Of a stretch of DNA of 37,142 nucleotides, positions 22,101 to 34,343 are shown piece after piece. Made by a program: the position numbers and the translations under genes. Within the stretch, counting starts at the first letter, position 1, and the number at the start of each line of letters is the position of its first letter. The notes under the pieces are model-generated. The model was given only the letters and a program-made list of their open reading frames with translations, did not search any database and was not told the origin of the DNA. The DNA comes from Cruorifilaria tuberocauda (taxonomy: Eukaryota > Nematoda > Chromadorea > Rhabditida > Onchocercidae). The stretch lies in the NCBI GenBank assembly GCA_013365365.1, contig JABVXU010000525.1:1-37142 (forward strand), read 5' to 3'.

Positions 22101-24746
22101 TACCTATGGTGAACTGTTAAAACGAGATCCTGGTTCCTTTGCTATGCGTAGGTATTCAAACTTCGGAAGGTAATTTTTCACATATTTGTTTCGAATTTGA
22201 TTAAGAGAAAAATTTTCGTAATTACGTTTTTTAATTTTTATAGATTAAAAAATATGTAGTTTGTGATATTGCACGATTACATGATAACAAAAAATCAATA
22301 CATTGCAGGAATAAGTTACGACATTTCAACGAGTTAGATCATGAATTACGAATACGCCTTTCAAAAAGTCATCGAGCGGCAACGCAGTATATGGAGCAGT
22401 TTCTTTCACCCCTTGGGCAGGTTATCGCTAGAAAAGTGCAATTTGTTGCAGGTGCAGTCTGCATAGTGTTGCTCTTATTAGGTCTATGGGATGAAGATGT
22501 ATTGTCGGTTAGTCAATTTTAGTCAGTTTGGTTCTATTTATTTCGATATAATGGTTCTCTTCGTGCATTTAAAATAAGATCTTGAGCGAATGTTTTAAAT
22601 GAATTTCAAGATTAGAAGTGGAATAGGAAGTTTAATCTTTTATCCTATCAAAAGTGCTATGTTCCAAGTTTTAATGCATTGACTACTGACGCGGGAGTAG
22701 TATCGTAATGATTCAAACCTTATGAATAAGAAAAAAAAAATAGGTTAGAAGGTGAATAAATGGTAGATATCCTGCATAAGTTATATACGCATTTATAGGT
22801 TGAGCATGTTCTTACGATTATATCTGTATGTGGTTTGATCGCTGTCACATGCCAATCATTCATTGGAGATGAAAATATGATTTATTGGCCTGAAACACTA
22901 TTGGATATGGTAATCACGCAGATACATTATGCACCGGACTCATGGAAGGGGAAAGCTCATACAGGTAGTACCATTTTCTCAATTTTTTGTCGTCATAAAA
23001 TACTACGTCTCGCTGAATACAACCTGAACCGTTCTACTTCTGCTTTGATTTCCACATCTATTTCAGATACGGTTCGAAAAGAGTTTGGACATTTGTTCGA
23101 ACTGAAAGCAAAATTTTTAGTTGAAGAACTATTGAGTCCAATCTTAACTCCATTTATTCTTCTCTTTTGGTAAACTTTCAATAAAAAGTATATTGTGGTA
23201 AGGGTGGAGGTGATATAAAAAATGAAATTTTTTTGGAAATTTCAAAATAAAAGAAAATAAAAGAAACGATTTTACATCAGTTCATTTTTCTCATATTCTT
23301 TTACTTCTCTATTTCATATTTTAAAATCAGTACATGTTTTTTTTTGTCCGAAGCATATAACACTTTGTCATCCTTCTCAGGATTCGGCCTAAAGCGAAAG
23401 TACTTGTGGATTTTTTCCATAATTTTACGGTTTCTGTAGAAGGTCTTGGTGATGTTTGCTCGTTTGCGCAGATGGATATCAAACAGCATGGAGACCCAAA
23501 TTGGAGCTTCGATGAACTCACTAAGGAAGGTAAAATTTATATTTTAAACCTTTTCAACTTTCAATGGCATTAATTTGTAATTGCGTAGTTTTTCGTTTGC
23601 GTAGCTTGCTGGGACTTATATTTTCAAACAATGCAAATTTTGAATAATTTAGTCTTGCTCACGTTTATTATTTTTGATGTCGTTTTAAAAAACAATTTTT
23701 TCTAATTTCTAGAAGTTGCAAATATGCATGGAAGAATTCATGCTAATGATGGAAAAACGGAGTTATCGTTGATACATTTTGCTAGCCATCACCCAGAGTG
23801 GAAACCACCACCTCGTGCTGCTCGTTTCCTTGACAATATACGAGATCGTGTATGTTTTTATTTGCAGTGTTAAATATGTTTTGAAATTAATTCCTATTAA
23901 ATGATAGGGAGGAAAATTTTTGTAAACGAAATTTCAGATGACACAAGACATGAATACATTGAAAGAAGGCATCGTGGACGACAATATATTGCTGAATAGT
24001 TTACATTCTCTTAACCCCATTGCTGAGCAGCAGCTTAGAAAATTTGTAGGTCGACAGCCATTTTTTGCATCTTTGCATGATCCTGATCTTCTTAGTGCAG
24101 CAGTAAATATCTCTGAAAGTAAGTTCAAATATAATTCTTGGTTTTTAATTGACGATTGAATAAACTTTAACTGTAAGAGGCGAAATACTTACTCGATGGT
24201 TAAAAACAGTTAGTGTTAAATGTCAGTGTTCTTTTTTTGATGTGTCTGATGGGAGATATGGCGTTGTTGAAAAATGCGAATGATAATAGTAGTTGTTGGT
24301 CGGTGTTTTTTTAAGTGTCAAAATAAATTAAAGACCAAATTATAAATATATATTCTTTTGCAGGAAAAAGTCATGTGGCTGATATAGTTCTTACGTCACA
24401 AACAGCCGCTTTAAGTATTGCATATCTGCGTAATTTACATGCTCATTGCGATGCCCAGCGTCTTGAAATATTATCCGCTCCGGTAACCGTAGCATGTCAG
24501 TATATAGCTCAAGTTTCTCCGGTTTCTACAAATGCAGCACCAACAGTAAGTGGAACAGCAATTCAGGGTTTAGGTGATGGAGCGATGGAAGCAGCAGGCA
24601 ATGTTTGGAGTGTACCAGCTCAAAGTACAATTTCACCTCTTCAAACTTCGTTTTCGCCCCGAAGTGAAGATGAACAAATACAGCAGGAACTAGCCGGAAA
24701 TGAACCACCACCTCCAGAGTTGTCGCACAATCTTCTGGACGTTTGA
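19157..24746 (+). CDS. atg-9: ATG9 autophagy membrane protein (lipid scramblase), complete, 810 aa
   Basis: ATG9 is the multispanning scramblase on Golgi/endosome-derived vesicles that seed the autophagosome and receive lipid from ATG2. Exons: 19157-19272, 19493-19634, 20234-20434, 20871-21021, 21225-21367, 21505-21703, 22007-22169, 22309-22507, 22799-22964, 23067-23169, 23381-23529, 23713-23849, 23938-24118, 24364-24746; phases close (2433 nt). The N terminus carries YQSIE (residues 10-14), matching the YxxPhiE sorting signal of animal ATG9. The family core follows: ENLDQFFTRVYEYHQ, hydrophobic segments near 98-121, 166-182, 330-350, 415-430, 440-455 and 514-527, WQEV, NYFVALVNKEILPP, LRHFNELDHEL, DEDVL, IHY.PDSWKGKAHT, ELLSPILTP, SFAQMD..QHGDP.W and DGKTELSLIHFA. 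The C-terminal about 190 residues are less conserved, Ser/Pro-rich near the end. Length is close to mammalian ATG9A. A CLEAR-like E-box lies upstream. Confidence 0.96.
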
Positions 24747-26021
24747 AACGGAAGCAGAATTGTCCTGTTTTTATAGTAATTTATGAATTTCAACGGTCAA
24801 TTTCTCTTGCCACTTATTTTTCTTTACAACCCAGCTTCTGGAGGGATATTTGTATTATCATTGTGGAGAATCTTTTTTCGATAAATTGATATTGCGGAGA
24901 TTTCCTGATTATTACTGAAGTGATTTTGCAAGTTTCTCAGAGTTAAAATAAGATCTTTTAAGATAATGCTATCATTTTGAAATCATTATGATTATTTGAT
25001 TTGAATATATGGAAACTATTTGAGATTAGAATTTTGTGGCACTTCCAAATTTCATGAGCAACACGGCTATTTTTTTGGAACGAAATGTATTTAAAGTCGG
25101 GAATTTGAAATTTCTGCAACGGGTTGTACGTTTCGTTTAATCGCCACTTGCTCATTGTAAAAGAAAGCTATTTTATTTTTAATTATTGCTTTTTTTTGTG
25201 TTTGTTTGTGTGTGTGTGTGTGTGCACTTTTTTCTAATTGCAAATTTTCATTGTGCTTGTGCTTCAGTAGTTATGTCTTTACTTTTCGTTTTTTCTTTTG
25301 CAAAAACTTAATTATTTTATCTAATGCTTATTTGAACAGTTGAAACAGAGAGACAGATGTACATAAATGTGTATTATGCCATTCACTGGAGTGTATTATA
25401 TGAAATTGCATAGATTTTTTAGGGATTAAGCACTCGCTGTGCATTTTTTTTTTCTTTCATTCTTCTCAGATTTAATCTCATCTCTTTAAAATGAAAATAT
25501 CATCTCGGTTTTCTTTTATCAGTTTATAGAAAATGATGTTACCATGTTCTTGTTTTATTTTGAAATAATAAATTCTTGTTTTATTCTCATTCTGGCCTTA
25601 ATTTAAATTAAGGTACCGTATCTTTTTCTTTAATTTCTACCTTTGATTGCCAATAATTTCATTTTGAAAAAAAAAGGTAAATAATAATCAAAAGTTCTTA
25701 ATTAACTATAGATCAAATTAGAAGAAATTTCGAAGTCACTGTTGTTCATTGTAGTTGTATAACTGGTATTTTCCATTTTCATGAGGCTTAATTCCACATT
25801 ATTAGTTATAGTTTTTTTTTTTATTATATATTTCTCATTCATCTCTAGGTTCATCCTGATAACAATGTATAGTTATAAATATGTATATAATCTTTTTTTC
25901 TTTTTTTGCTTCATGCAGTGCTAAATGATTGAGTCTTTTCATCAAAAATGAATTGTAATCTTATAACTATTAATTTCAATTTTTTAATTTTCCGAATCTG
26001 TAAATAGAAATTGTAAATAAA
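24747..26021 (+). other. Probable long 3' region of ATG9 with two AATAAA sites
   Basis: No coding exon is visible between the ATG9 stop and about 26.0 kb. T-rich runs and a (TG)n stretch (25199-25223) are present. AATAAA occurs near 25566-25572 and at 26016-26021, the latter followed by G/T-rich sequence (GCGTATGGTTTG), as expected for a cleavage signal. Use of the distal site would give a 3' UTR of about 1.3 kb. Confidence 0.4.
25199..25223. repeat. (TG)n microsatellite
   Basis: TGTTTGTGTGTGTGTGTGTG-type run in the presumed ATG9 3' region. Confidence 0.85.
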
Positions 26022-26670
26022 GCGTATGGTTTGATACAACGTTGTTACTTCAACTTGCTAATAGTTCAGTTTTCAATTCTTCTCACCTTTTTTTGGAAAA
26101 AGATTTTTTTTTAAATATTGTACAGCAAATTCAGTTTGAAAGATAATATAACTAAGGATTAAGAAAAGCTAATTTTCAATTTTTAACTTGAAATATCCTT
26201 TTCAAAATAGAACTTCCATATTTAAAATCTTTTTGCTCAAAAAGTCGTTTCGACTTGCTTTCATGGTTTTTTAGCATTTCAAGTTAAATCGAGCTTGAAT
26301 GATTTCAATTCGAAATCGTTGTGATGGCATACTCGAAAGTTTTTCCTTATGAAAAAATTTCTCTCCTTAATGAAGTTACTTTTAATTCCATTGGAATATT
26401 AGATTACTCTTTCTTACTAAATTCTGGATGAAGATCTTTTTATTGATTTTTGAGCAAATATTATTAATTCGTTCCGAGTGATTTTATAGCTCAAAAAATG
26501 ATTCGGAAAAAGGACGAATTACGAAATTAGAAGGACGAAATTAGTTTATTTTAGTGAATGGGAAACGCTGTGCATTATTTATTGATAGTATCAAGGTTTT
26601 AATTTTTATACTTTTTGAATTTGTATACGTGATATTCAAGATATTAATTACGAATGATTTCGCTTTGTTT
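26022..26670. other. Spacer between ATG9 and RRP36
   Basis: AT-rich, no supportable exon. Stop codons break all frames except short stretches. It should hold the RRP36 promoter unless the two same-strand genes are co-transcribed. Confidence 0.45.
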
Positions 26671-26680
26671 TATTTTCAGT
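26671..26680 (+). promoter_or_regulatory. Candidate spliced-leader acceptor of RRP36
   Basis: CGCTTTGTTTTATTTTCAG ends at 26679, a strong U-rich nematode acceptor, 27 nt before the first ATG of the reading frame. No matching upstream coding exon was found, so trans-splicing is the simplest reading. Confidence 0.45.
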
Positions 26681-26706
26681 TAGGAAGAAAAAGAAAGTTA
26701 AAGCAA

Positions 26707-29217
26707 ATGGAGGAGGATATCTTGAGAATGCAACGAACATTTCCAGTGAAAAGTGCAATCAATAACAAATCAAAACCAAGTGCAATCAATAACAAATCAA
26801 AGCCAAGTGCAATAAATAACAAATCAAAACCAAAAACGAGAAGTTGGAAAAGAGATTCTAAGAAATATCAGTCTATCTCCAATGAGTATGATGGCGATAA
26901 TCGCAGTAATGATGGAATTGATGAAATGAAGTTAAAACGACAACCCAAGTAATTATTGAAGTTTTTCATTAATTTAATAGCTTATCTTTCGTCAAATCAG
27001 ATGATTCATATCGAAGAGAAATTGATAAACCAGCATTCATGCAAGAAATACTCTGTACATAATATCTATTTTTTAGTAGCACAGCACATGATCCTGACAG
27101 GAATTCTTCAAGTGAGAATAAAATGGAACTTGTAGGGCCTAGAAAATCTGCTCATAATGAATTAATTTCTTCAATTCATGAGCATGAAGAAGAAAAAGCA
27201 AAGTTGGATAGGACAGAATTTCGCAAAGGTATTTCTTTTAAGAAAGCTTTTTTTAGTTAGAAAATTACTCGAAATTTCTTTTAGGAAGATTTCCAAATTT
27301 TTCATTTGTTTTTGTGTGTTACCGTTACTCTTATAAGAACTTAATGAAAAATTATTTCATTATTTAATTATTTCATTATCTATCTGTATTTCTGAAAATA
27401 CTAGGCTGGCAATATGTTTCTCTCATTTCAGAAATGGCGAAGATTCCATTGGGCAAAGCAAAACAGTTGCAGGAACGACTAGGGAAGAAATTGTTCGATA
27501 AGGCATTTTTCGTTGAAGATTCCTCATCTAATCAAAGCAGGAAATCATCTCAAAGGATTTTTGTGGTATTTATTTTAAATTTTGTTATATTTCAATATTT
27601 TTATTTGACTCGCACTATGGTTTTCATTGAATATTTGTCTTAGCCAATTATTTGATTTTTGTTCATTTACGCATAGAAATACAATTATTTGATTTGCAGC
27701 GTGAGAATCCTAAAAGGCCACGTGAAGTATCGTCGAAAATACCCGTATCAAAATTTAGAAATGTGTTCGAGAATGAGAGATTAGAACGACCTATGTGAGT
27801 GGCATTCCATTGCTCAACATTTTTTTTTGATGTGATAAATTTTTTTCGTATTTTCCAATCTTTAACTTTTCAAATATGAAGTGATTATATTTGAATAAGA
27901 ATAAAATTCGCAAGTAGTGTTATCAGCTATTTTTGCTAAAAACGATTGTGCATTAGGATTAAGTTTTGGTACGATAAGTTTTTAACTTTATCTTATGATA
28001 CTTTAACTTTATGAAGAATGCCTAAAAAGAGCTTTAAGATTTGACATTCAAGTACTTGGCTTGCGGTCTATAATTTTGTTATAGATTTGATCCTCGATTC
28101 GATAGCAGATGTGGAGAATTTAATGATTATATATATCACAATAATTATAGTTTTCTAAATGAAATACGTCAGCGAGAGAAAAAGGTATGTATCTCTTCGC
28201 GTATATCATTTAGTGGAATAAATATTATTTTTCATTTGCTGTCATAAATAACTTATCGTTTTGGTGATGGAAATGATTTTTTGCATTATTGGTATAAAGA
28301 CGGTTTTTGATATTTTATTTGCATTCAGATATTTACATACCTAAACTTTTATGCGGTTTCAGATTTGTAAATTTTTCAGATATTGATGAAGGAACTAAAA
28401 AATGTGAAAGAAGAGGGGAATGTTAACAGAAATCGATTGAAAGAAGCACTCAAAAAAATTAAAAATCAAGAGAAGTAAATTTGCACAAACTCATTTTCAA
28501 AATTTTGATGATCTTATGAATTGGTATTAATCGATCAATGTTTTAGGTGAAAAAAGGATAGGTAGATAAAAATTATTAGAGTTTCAGGTATTAGTTATAA
28601 CTGTTGGTAAATTATAATCAGTATTTTTTATTAATTTTTTTAAAATCTTCCCATGAAGAATAAATTGAAACTTACTGTATGGATGATTATTTGTTTACAT
28701 TAATTGATTACTATTTCCAGAACACAAGCAGACGTTAATCGTCGTAAAGAAGTAATTCGTGAAATACGTCATGAGAACAATGAACGTATGCGTCAAGGTT
28801 TACCACCCATCTTTAAAACAAGAGGTTTGTACATTAAACGCCTTTCGATTTAGAATATATATGTTTTTTATTTTTTATTTATGTTAAAAGAGAATCTTCG
28901 TTAATTTATAATAAGCTAATTTAAATATTCTACTCCATGCTACTGCTTTTTGAGAAATTTTGAGAAAATTCAGGCGATCATCTCTTGTTTCTAAATGATT
29001 TTAAAACAAAAGCTATTCACAAGTAAATGCATCTAATCTAATATCTATTTTAATATTTGAAGCACAAATTCGAGAAGTTTTATTGCGTAAAAAATATGAT
29101 GAACTGAAAGGAGGAAAGAAATTGGAAAAATATCTTCGTCGCAAAATCAAAAAACAAGATAAAAGACATCGTCTCAATGGATCAGTTAGCGATCGAAATG
29201 AAAATGAAATAGCATAA
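26707..29217 (+). CDS. RRP36: RRP36 family rRNA-processing protein, complete, 358 aa
   Basis: RRP36 acts in the nucleolus in early pre-rRNA cleavages (A0, A1, A2) towards 18S rRNA as part of the 90S pre-ribosome. Exons: 26707-26948, 27077-27228, 27432-27565, 27700-27794, 28085-28184, 28380-28474, 28721-28824, 29063-29217; phases close (1077 nt). The C-terminal half has the family pattern in order: MAKIPLGKAKQLQERLGKK, RENPKRPREVSSKIPVSKFR (about 177-196), FDPRFDS..GEFN (about 209-220), YSFLNEIRQREKK, a charged coiled-coil, LPPIFKTR, then LLRKKYDELKGGKKLEKYLR.KIKKQDKR. The N-terminal about 150 residues are a low-complexity, charged extension, making the protein longer than the human one (about 260 aa), and include three SAINNKSKP units. 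Start chosen as the first ATG after the acceptor at 26679. Confidence 0.9.
26752..26832 (+). repeat. In-frame 27-bp minisatellite, 3 copies, in RRP36 exon 1
   Basis: Three exact-length 27-bp units differing at a few bases encode SAINNKSKP three times (residues 16-42). The period is a multiple of three, so copy-number change keeps the frame. Confidence 0.95.
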
Positions 29218-30443
29218 TGCTTTAGTGATCATGAAACGATTTTTTTGAACAGCGTTGTCACTTTTTCAATACTTCCGGTTTTTCCGGTTGTATTGAATAG
29301 AATTATTTAGGTAAAATATAGTTATCTTTCGAGATTTCATCTTTCAATTACCGTTTGATGTTTCACCACTGCGTTTAGCAAAATTCTATATTTCAATATG
29401 TTTCACATTTTTTTACAATTATAAAATTTATTTGTACCTCGCCTTATATGTATTATTTCAACTGTTTTTTTCATAGGTACCATATGAACAAATTGTTAAC
29501 ATTTCTTCATTCTCGATGAACTCTTTTTTTGTCACTCATCTATCTTGTTTTACATATCTTTGAGTAACTCGCATTTCAGCAGAATATGAATTTATTTAAA
29601 ATAAGCAAATTTTTTGAAAATTGACTCTCTGATGAATCATTGAGGTATGAAATTAGAATTTTACAAATCTGAAGTATATTCAAAAAAATATACAGACTGG
29701 AAGGGATACTATCAAAAATAACAATTCCCTCGAAGTTATTTTCTGACACATTAATGCTTTTTTCCTGTCGCATATCATGTTGAAGTTAAATTTCCGCGGT
29801 GAAAAGATTTGCGAATTTAGTGATTTTTTAATTCGGTGTAAAATTTTCTACCTTAATTAATTTTTTCTATTTCACTCTTTAAATGCTCGATTGAAATTTT
29901 AAAAAATTGGACAAAATTTTCTTGTAAATTTAAACTCAAATACATTTTCTCAATGTGCAACAAAAAACTAAAATAATTATTCATCATATATTTTAACATT
30001 TCTCTCTAATTAATAATAGTGATATTAATGACATGAAGGTTTCAAAAGAAATAATGAATAATTGATTGATAACTGGCTAAAATATTTTTCGACAAATTGT
30101 ATGGAAACATTCTCTGCAATTAGCAGTATAAAAATTTGAATGGAAATCTAGTGAGTTTAATTAATTATGATTAATTAATTAAATGGAATAAACGAATGAA
30201 ATGAAACAGTGAAATCATTTAAAAGTTCTATAGAAATAATAAACTTCATCGCATTTATTCAAAATCTACTTTACTGTAATTCAAATCATAATTCAAATCG
30301 ACTTCCATTTTCATTTTATTTTATAGAATATAAATATTTCGTTACAAGCAAATAATTAATTATTTTAACATTATACATGGGACAATTAATTAAGTGAAAA
30401 AAAAATGCTAATTTGATAATTAAATTTGAATTTTTATTTTATA
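29218..30443. other. Convergent 3' spacer between RRP36 and the SEC14-like gene
   Basis: About 1.2 kb, AT-rich, no supportable exon on either strand. It must carry both 3' untranslated regions. A minus-strand AATAAA lies only a few bases past the SEC14-like stop codon (30433-30438). Confidence 0.5.
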
Positions 30444-33400
30444 TTATACAATAGGGCATAGTTCAATGGCATACTGCAATCTAACTGGTAAAAATTTACT
30501 TGGATTTGTAAAACGTACTGTATATTTACTATCACATTTACAAAGAAGTGAACCTTGCTCAGGTGTTCGTAAACTTGTAAGCGTAATTTTAGGCCATACT
30601 ATTTGCTCATTATCATCCATTTCAATTCGTACTATTGAAAATTCCACATCAGTACTTACTGTAAAATGCCATAGTAATATTTGTGAATCGGTGGTGCAAA
30701 TTCTGAAATATCATAATGAAATAGAAAAATTGAATAGAAATGAAATTTAAAAAAAGTTTCAAAAATTTACAAGTATAAAAAGAAAAATAGAATTAGTAAA
30801 TTTCCCACTTAATTAATTATTTCATTTTATATAATTATTACTAATCATGATTTTATAGTTATAATTTCATTAATTATTTCATATAAACGCTTTTTACATC
30901 AATTAATCTTTTCCAATTTTTGTATTAGCAAAATTTTTACAGTTTATTTTTCTCATCTTTGAAATTATGTAAAACTTACTTTTTAACTTCAAATGTGTGT
31001 TTTCGTTTGATTATTTCCGAACATTTTGGTGGAACATTTGGAAAACCATATTTTTGCCAAAGTAAATCACAATTGTAATAATGTTCAGGTTCTATTTTTA
31101 TCGGTTTCTGACAGACTAATTCCGGTTTTTCGGCATATCCACTATCATCATGCCATTCTCCACCGTACATTGCCGGTACTAACTGTATGAAAATTTTTGA
31201 TTACTAAAATTTCATAAGTATGAAGAAAAAAATGGTCATTATTTATGTTTTGCTAGCTTATTATTTTCTTAATATTATTTTACAGAAGTAGCAAACAGTA
31301 TGCGAATGTTACTAAAGCATACCGTAATCATATTGATTTTTCAGTTAAATTATTTTAAATTAGAATTTCGAAATATCCGGTAAATTATTTCAAATTATAA
31401 TTTCTAATACACTTTTAATTGATTAATATAATTTATATTAGAAAATTTTAAATTTTAAAGCCGAATAGTCCCTTGATACTTGATACTGGACCGAGCTTTT
31501 TTCCAAAAACTCACGTATGTATCACGTACGTACTCCTTTACGTTTAATCGTTGTTCATCACGAATTAGCAATGAAAATTAGATTAAATTAAATTAAATTA
31601 TATTAATCACAGATGGGAGACACTCTATGTCATATTTTAAGATAAAATATAAATTAGAGGCAATTTTTTTTGTCAGTAATAAAATTTTTTAACTGCTAAA
31701 ATTAATATCGGCCAATTTAATTTGTCAAGTTTCCGATGATTAGAATATGGAATTTTCATTTAAAATATAATTTCTTCGAAATATGAAAATACGAAAATAC
31801 GAAAATAAATACAGAAATAACTCAACTAATTACTTAAAATTTTACTAAATTAATATAATTCCAGAAAGTTTGTTAATTTATTGATGAAGAAAAATCGCTT
31901 TATTTATAAAATTTAATAATTCATGAACTAAATTACTACGTAACTTACGTAAGGATTCAAATGCTTGATTAGATCAGTTGGTTGATGAAGAAATTCAAGT
32001 CGAGATTGTGTTGTTTTATCAATCAAAAGTTTAACAATTTGTCCCATTATACTTATTAATGCTGGAGAATTTACAAGAAAACATTTCGCTTGCTGCAATC
32101 AAACACAAATTTAATTGCTCATTAAATTTCATAAAATAAATTTAGACTAACAACAAACAAATACTGTTTATATTTTCATGAAAAAGCTGAAGACATTTAA
32201 ATTTACAGCTTAAAAAAAATTCTACAATTATATTCTTTCCGGAAAACATTGAATTAATTAAATTAGGAAAAGCACCTCTAATTTTTGTTAATTAATCATT
32301 GAAATATTATTAGCAATAATAGTAAGTAATATTTTGAAAGAAAAAAAAAATCTTTACCGTTTCAGCAAAATAATCAGCCCATACTTTTACAATAAGTCGT
32401 ACAAATTGTGCGGAAATGCTTAACGGATTCAGCAAAGCTTTCGTATTGATTTCCGATAGATCAAGAATGCTAACAACGGCAGCCGGTTTACCTGTTGCTT
32501 TTTCCACTTCCAGTTGTGTTCGTGTAAATGCTTCTTGCATTATAAAATAGGAATGAAGAACATAACTGAATGGTACCACTCTAGTTATCTGAAATATTTA
32601 TAAATAATTATTCAAATGCCAACAATCTGAAATATTTATAAATAATTATTCAAATGCCAACAATAAAAGCTAAAAATAGTGATGGGTTAAAAATTGAAAA
32701 TAATAATCTAAAAATGGTAATTCTACTGATTCAATTTGAAAATGATGCTAATTTCATAAATAGCTATGGATGATGATAATCAAAATGGAAGTGATAGCAA
32801 TGCTAATAATTCAAATTTCAACAAACAAAATAATTAAATAAATGAAAGTAAAATTAATTTGAAAAATGCAATGATGTTTACGTGAAAATTAAAATGATTG
32901 GAATTTGAAATAAAGTGAAGAGAAGATGAAAAATGATAAAAACCTCGTCAATATCATTGATAACCATTCGTTGAAAGAATACCAATACATTATTGATCTT
33001 TCGATATAACGCTATCTTTGAAATGCAAAAACGCTAAAAATAATGAAAAGAAAATGAAAATTTTTTAAGAAATGGTAAAAATACCATGTGAAAAGAGAAG
33101 AAATAATGGAAAAAGGTGAAGGAATAGTATATAATTAATAATAATACTGTATCTTAATATACTGTACTGCATACTGTATCTTAATATACTGTACTGCATA
33201 CTGTATTATCTACTGTAACTTTTTCTAAAAGCACAATCAAAATTAGAGATTGAATTGTTTAGTTTAACTTGAAAATTGATGATTTAAAATTTAAAAGTGA
33301 TCAAAAAAATCCAAAATTTATTTATAAATAGAAAAGAGGCATTGATATTATCTTATCTAAACTATTATATATTTAAATTTTGATATTTTAATTTTTTTCA

Positions 33401-34308
33401 AGAAGATTATCTAAAATTAAAAAAATTTTTTTACAAAAATATTCGATACTTCAAATGTTGCTTTAGCAATTTCTAATTTTGTTTGAAGCAAATGTGTTTC
33501 GATATGATCATATGCAAGTGTTCGTCGATGATCAAACAAATCTTTCATGTTCCGTTTGATACGATCCAAATCACCGTTATAGGCACGCCACCAACGTGCC
33601 AAATAGAATGTTGTATTAAGTAAATCGGGAATATCTTGAATTTCTTCCCTATAAACGACACAAATTCATATTAGTTTTATACATTTTATCGTATACAGTA
33701 ATATTTACCGTATACGTACAGAAGATTCTCATACAAATTACAATGTCTTTATCGAAATTTTACATATATTTGAGATATTAACTTTGTACATGGAAAAATA
33801 TCTAATATATCATTACGCTGAAAAATATTTAAATTTGAGAAAATATTAGTAATGGTACTGTATTCGTTGTAAACGGTAATATTGTACCGTAATAAATCTA
33901 CCGTATGCACGATGAAAACTACGTCGTTAATTATTCTAATATTTCATTTATTATTCATCATTATTTTCAAACTTTTTTTATTATAAGCAGTAATGTTTAA
34001 ATAAAGTATAGAGCATTTTCAATGTTAAAGGAAGAATACTTACAGTAATATTAAGAAATTGACAAAGTAATACTTAATTTAGATAATTAATACGATATGG
34101 AAATTTAAGAAAAGCAGAAAAAAATCAAATTCAAATCTATATAAACATGCAAATGATCTGCTAATAATAATTATGCAGAAAACTTTGCAGCATATTTTAG
34201 TTAGAATAATTAGAACTTGTTCCAAGAAAATGCTTACCGAATTTTTTCAGCGCCAGCTATTTCATCATCCGTTATCGGTGGTGGTGTGAAATATATCGGT
34301 GATTTCAT
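30444..34308 (-). CDS. SEC14-like CRAL-TRIO + GOLD domain lipid-transfer protein, complete, 403 aa
   Basis: Proteins of this type bind and exchange lipids such as phosphoinositides, tocopherol or squalene on cytosolic membranes; the GOLD domain is thought to serve protein or membrane contacts. Exons: 34308-34238, 33648-33435, 33033-32944, 32588-32358, 32092-31949, 31182-30980, 30702-30444; phases close (1212 nt). Residues about 15-75 give the helical CRAL-TRIO N region (FYLARWWRAYNGDLDRIKRNM), 110-250 the lipid-binding core (AAVVSILDLSEI, ALLNPLSISAQF, DYFAET.AKCFLVNSPAL), then LVPAMYGGEW (lid/YGG motif, 251-260). The last about 90 residues fit a GOLD beta-sandwich. Length matches SEC14L2-4 and C. 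elegans CTG proteins, which form a multigene family, so no symbol is given. The frame stays open 5' of the ATG up to an AG at 34340, so a spliced upstream exon is possible. Confidence 0.9.
32588..32663. repeat. Perfect 38-bp tandem duplication spanning a splice acceptor
   Basis: The 38-bp unit starting TCTGAAATATTTATAAATAA occurs at 32588-32625 and again, identical, at 32626-32663. On the minus strand it holds the AATATTTCAG acceptor of exon 4 of the SEC14-like gene, so the gene has two identical AG sites 38 nt apart. Confidence 0.95.
33144..33206. repeat. 27-bp tandem repeat rich in TACTGTA
   Basis: Units start ATACTGTATCTTAATATACT at 33144 and 33171 and a partial third follows. They lie in the intron between exons 3 and 2 of the SEC14-like gene. 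The TACTGTA/TACAGTA words recur elsewhere in the window. Confidence 0.85.
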
Positions 34309-34339
34309 ATCAGTGATAAATCGCTTATAGGCGAACTTC

Positions 34340-34343
34340 CTAG
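34340..34343 (-). promoter_or_regulatory. Candidate splice or spliced-leader acceptor of the SEC14-like gene
   Basis: Minus-strand ATTGCTAG ends at 34340, with a T-rich run 25-35 nt upstream, about 31 nt before the ATG at 34308. It could take SL1 or join an unseen 5' exon. Confidence 0.3.

Noticed and set aside
24526..24711. Minus-strand open frame opposite the last ATG9 exon
   Set aside because: It is the complement of a well-supported coding exon and has no splice or start context.
26554..26706. Upstream extension of RRP36 from a GTG at 26554
   Set aside because: It needs a non-ATG start and reads through T-rich intron-like sequence ending in a strong TTTTCAG acceptor; the first ATG after that acceptor is at 26707.
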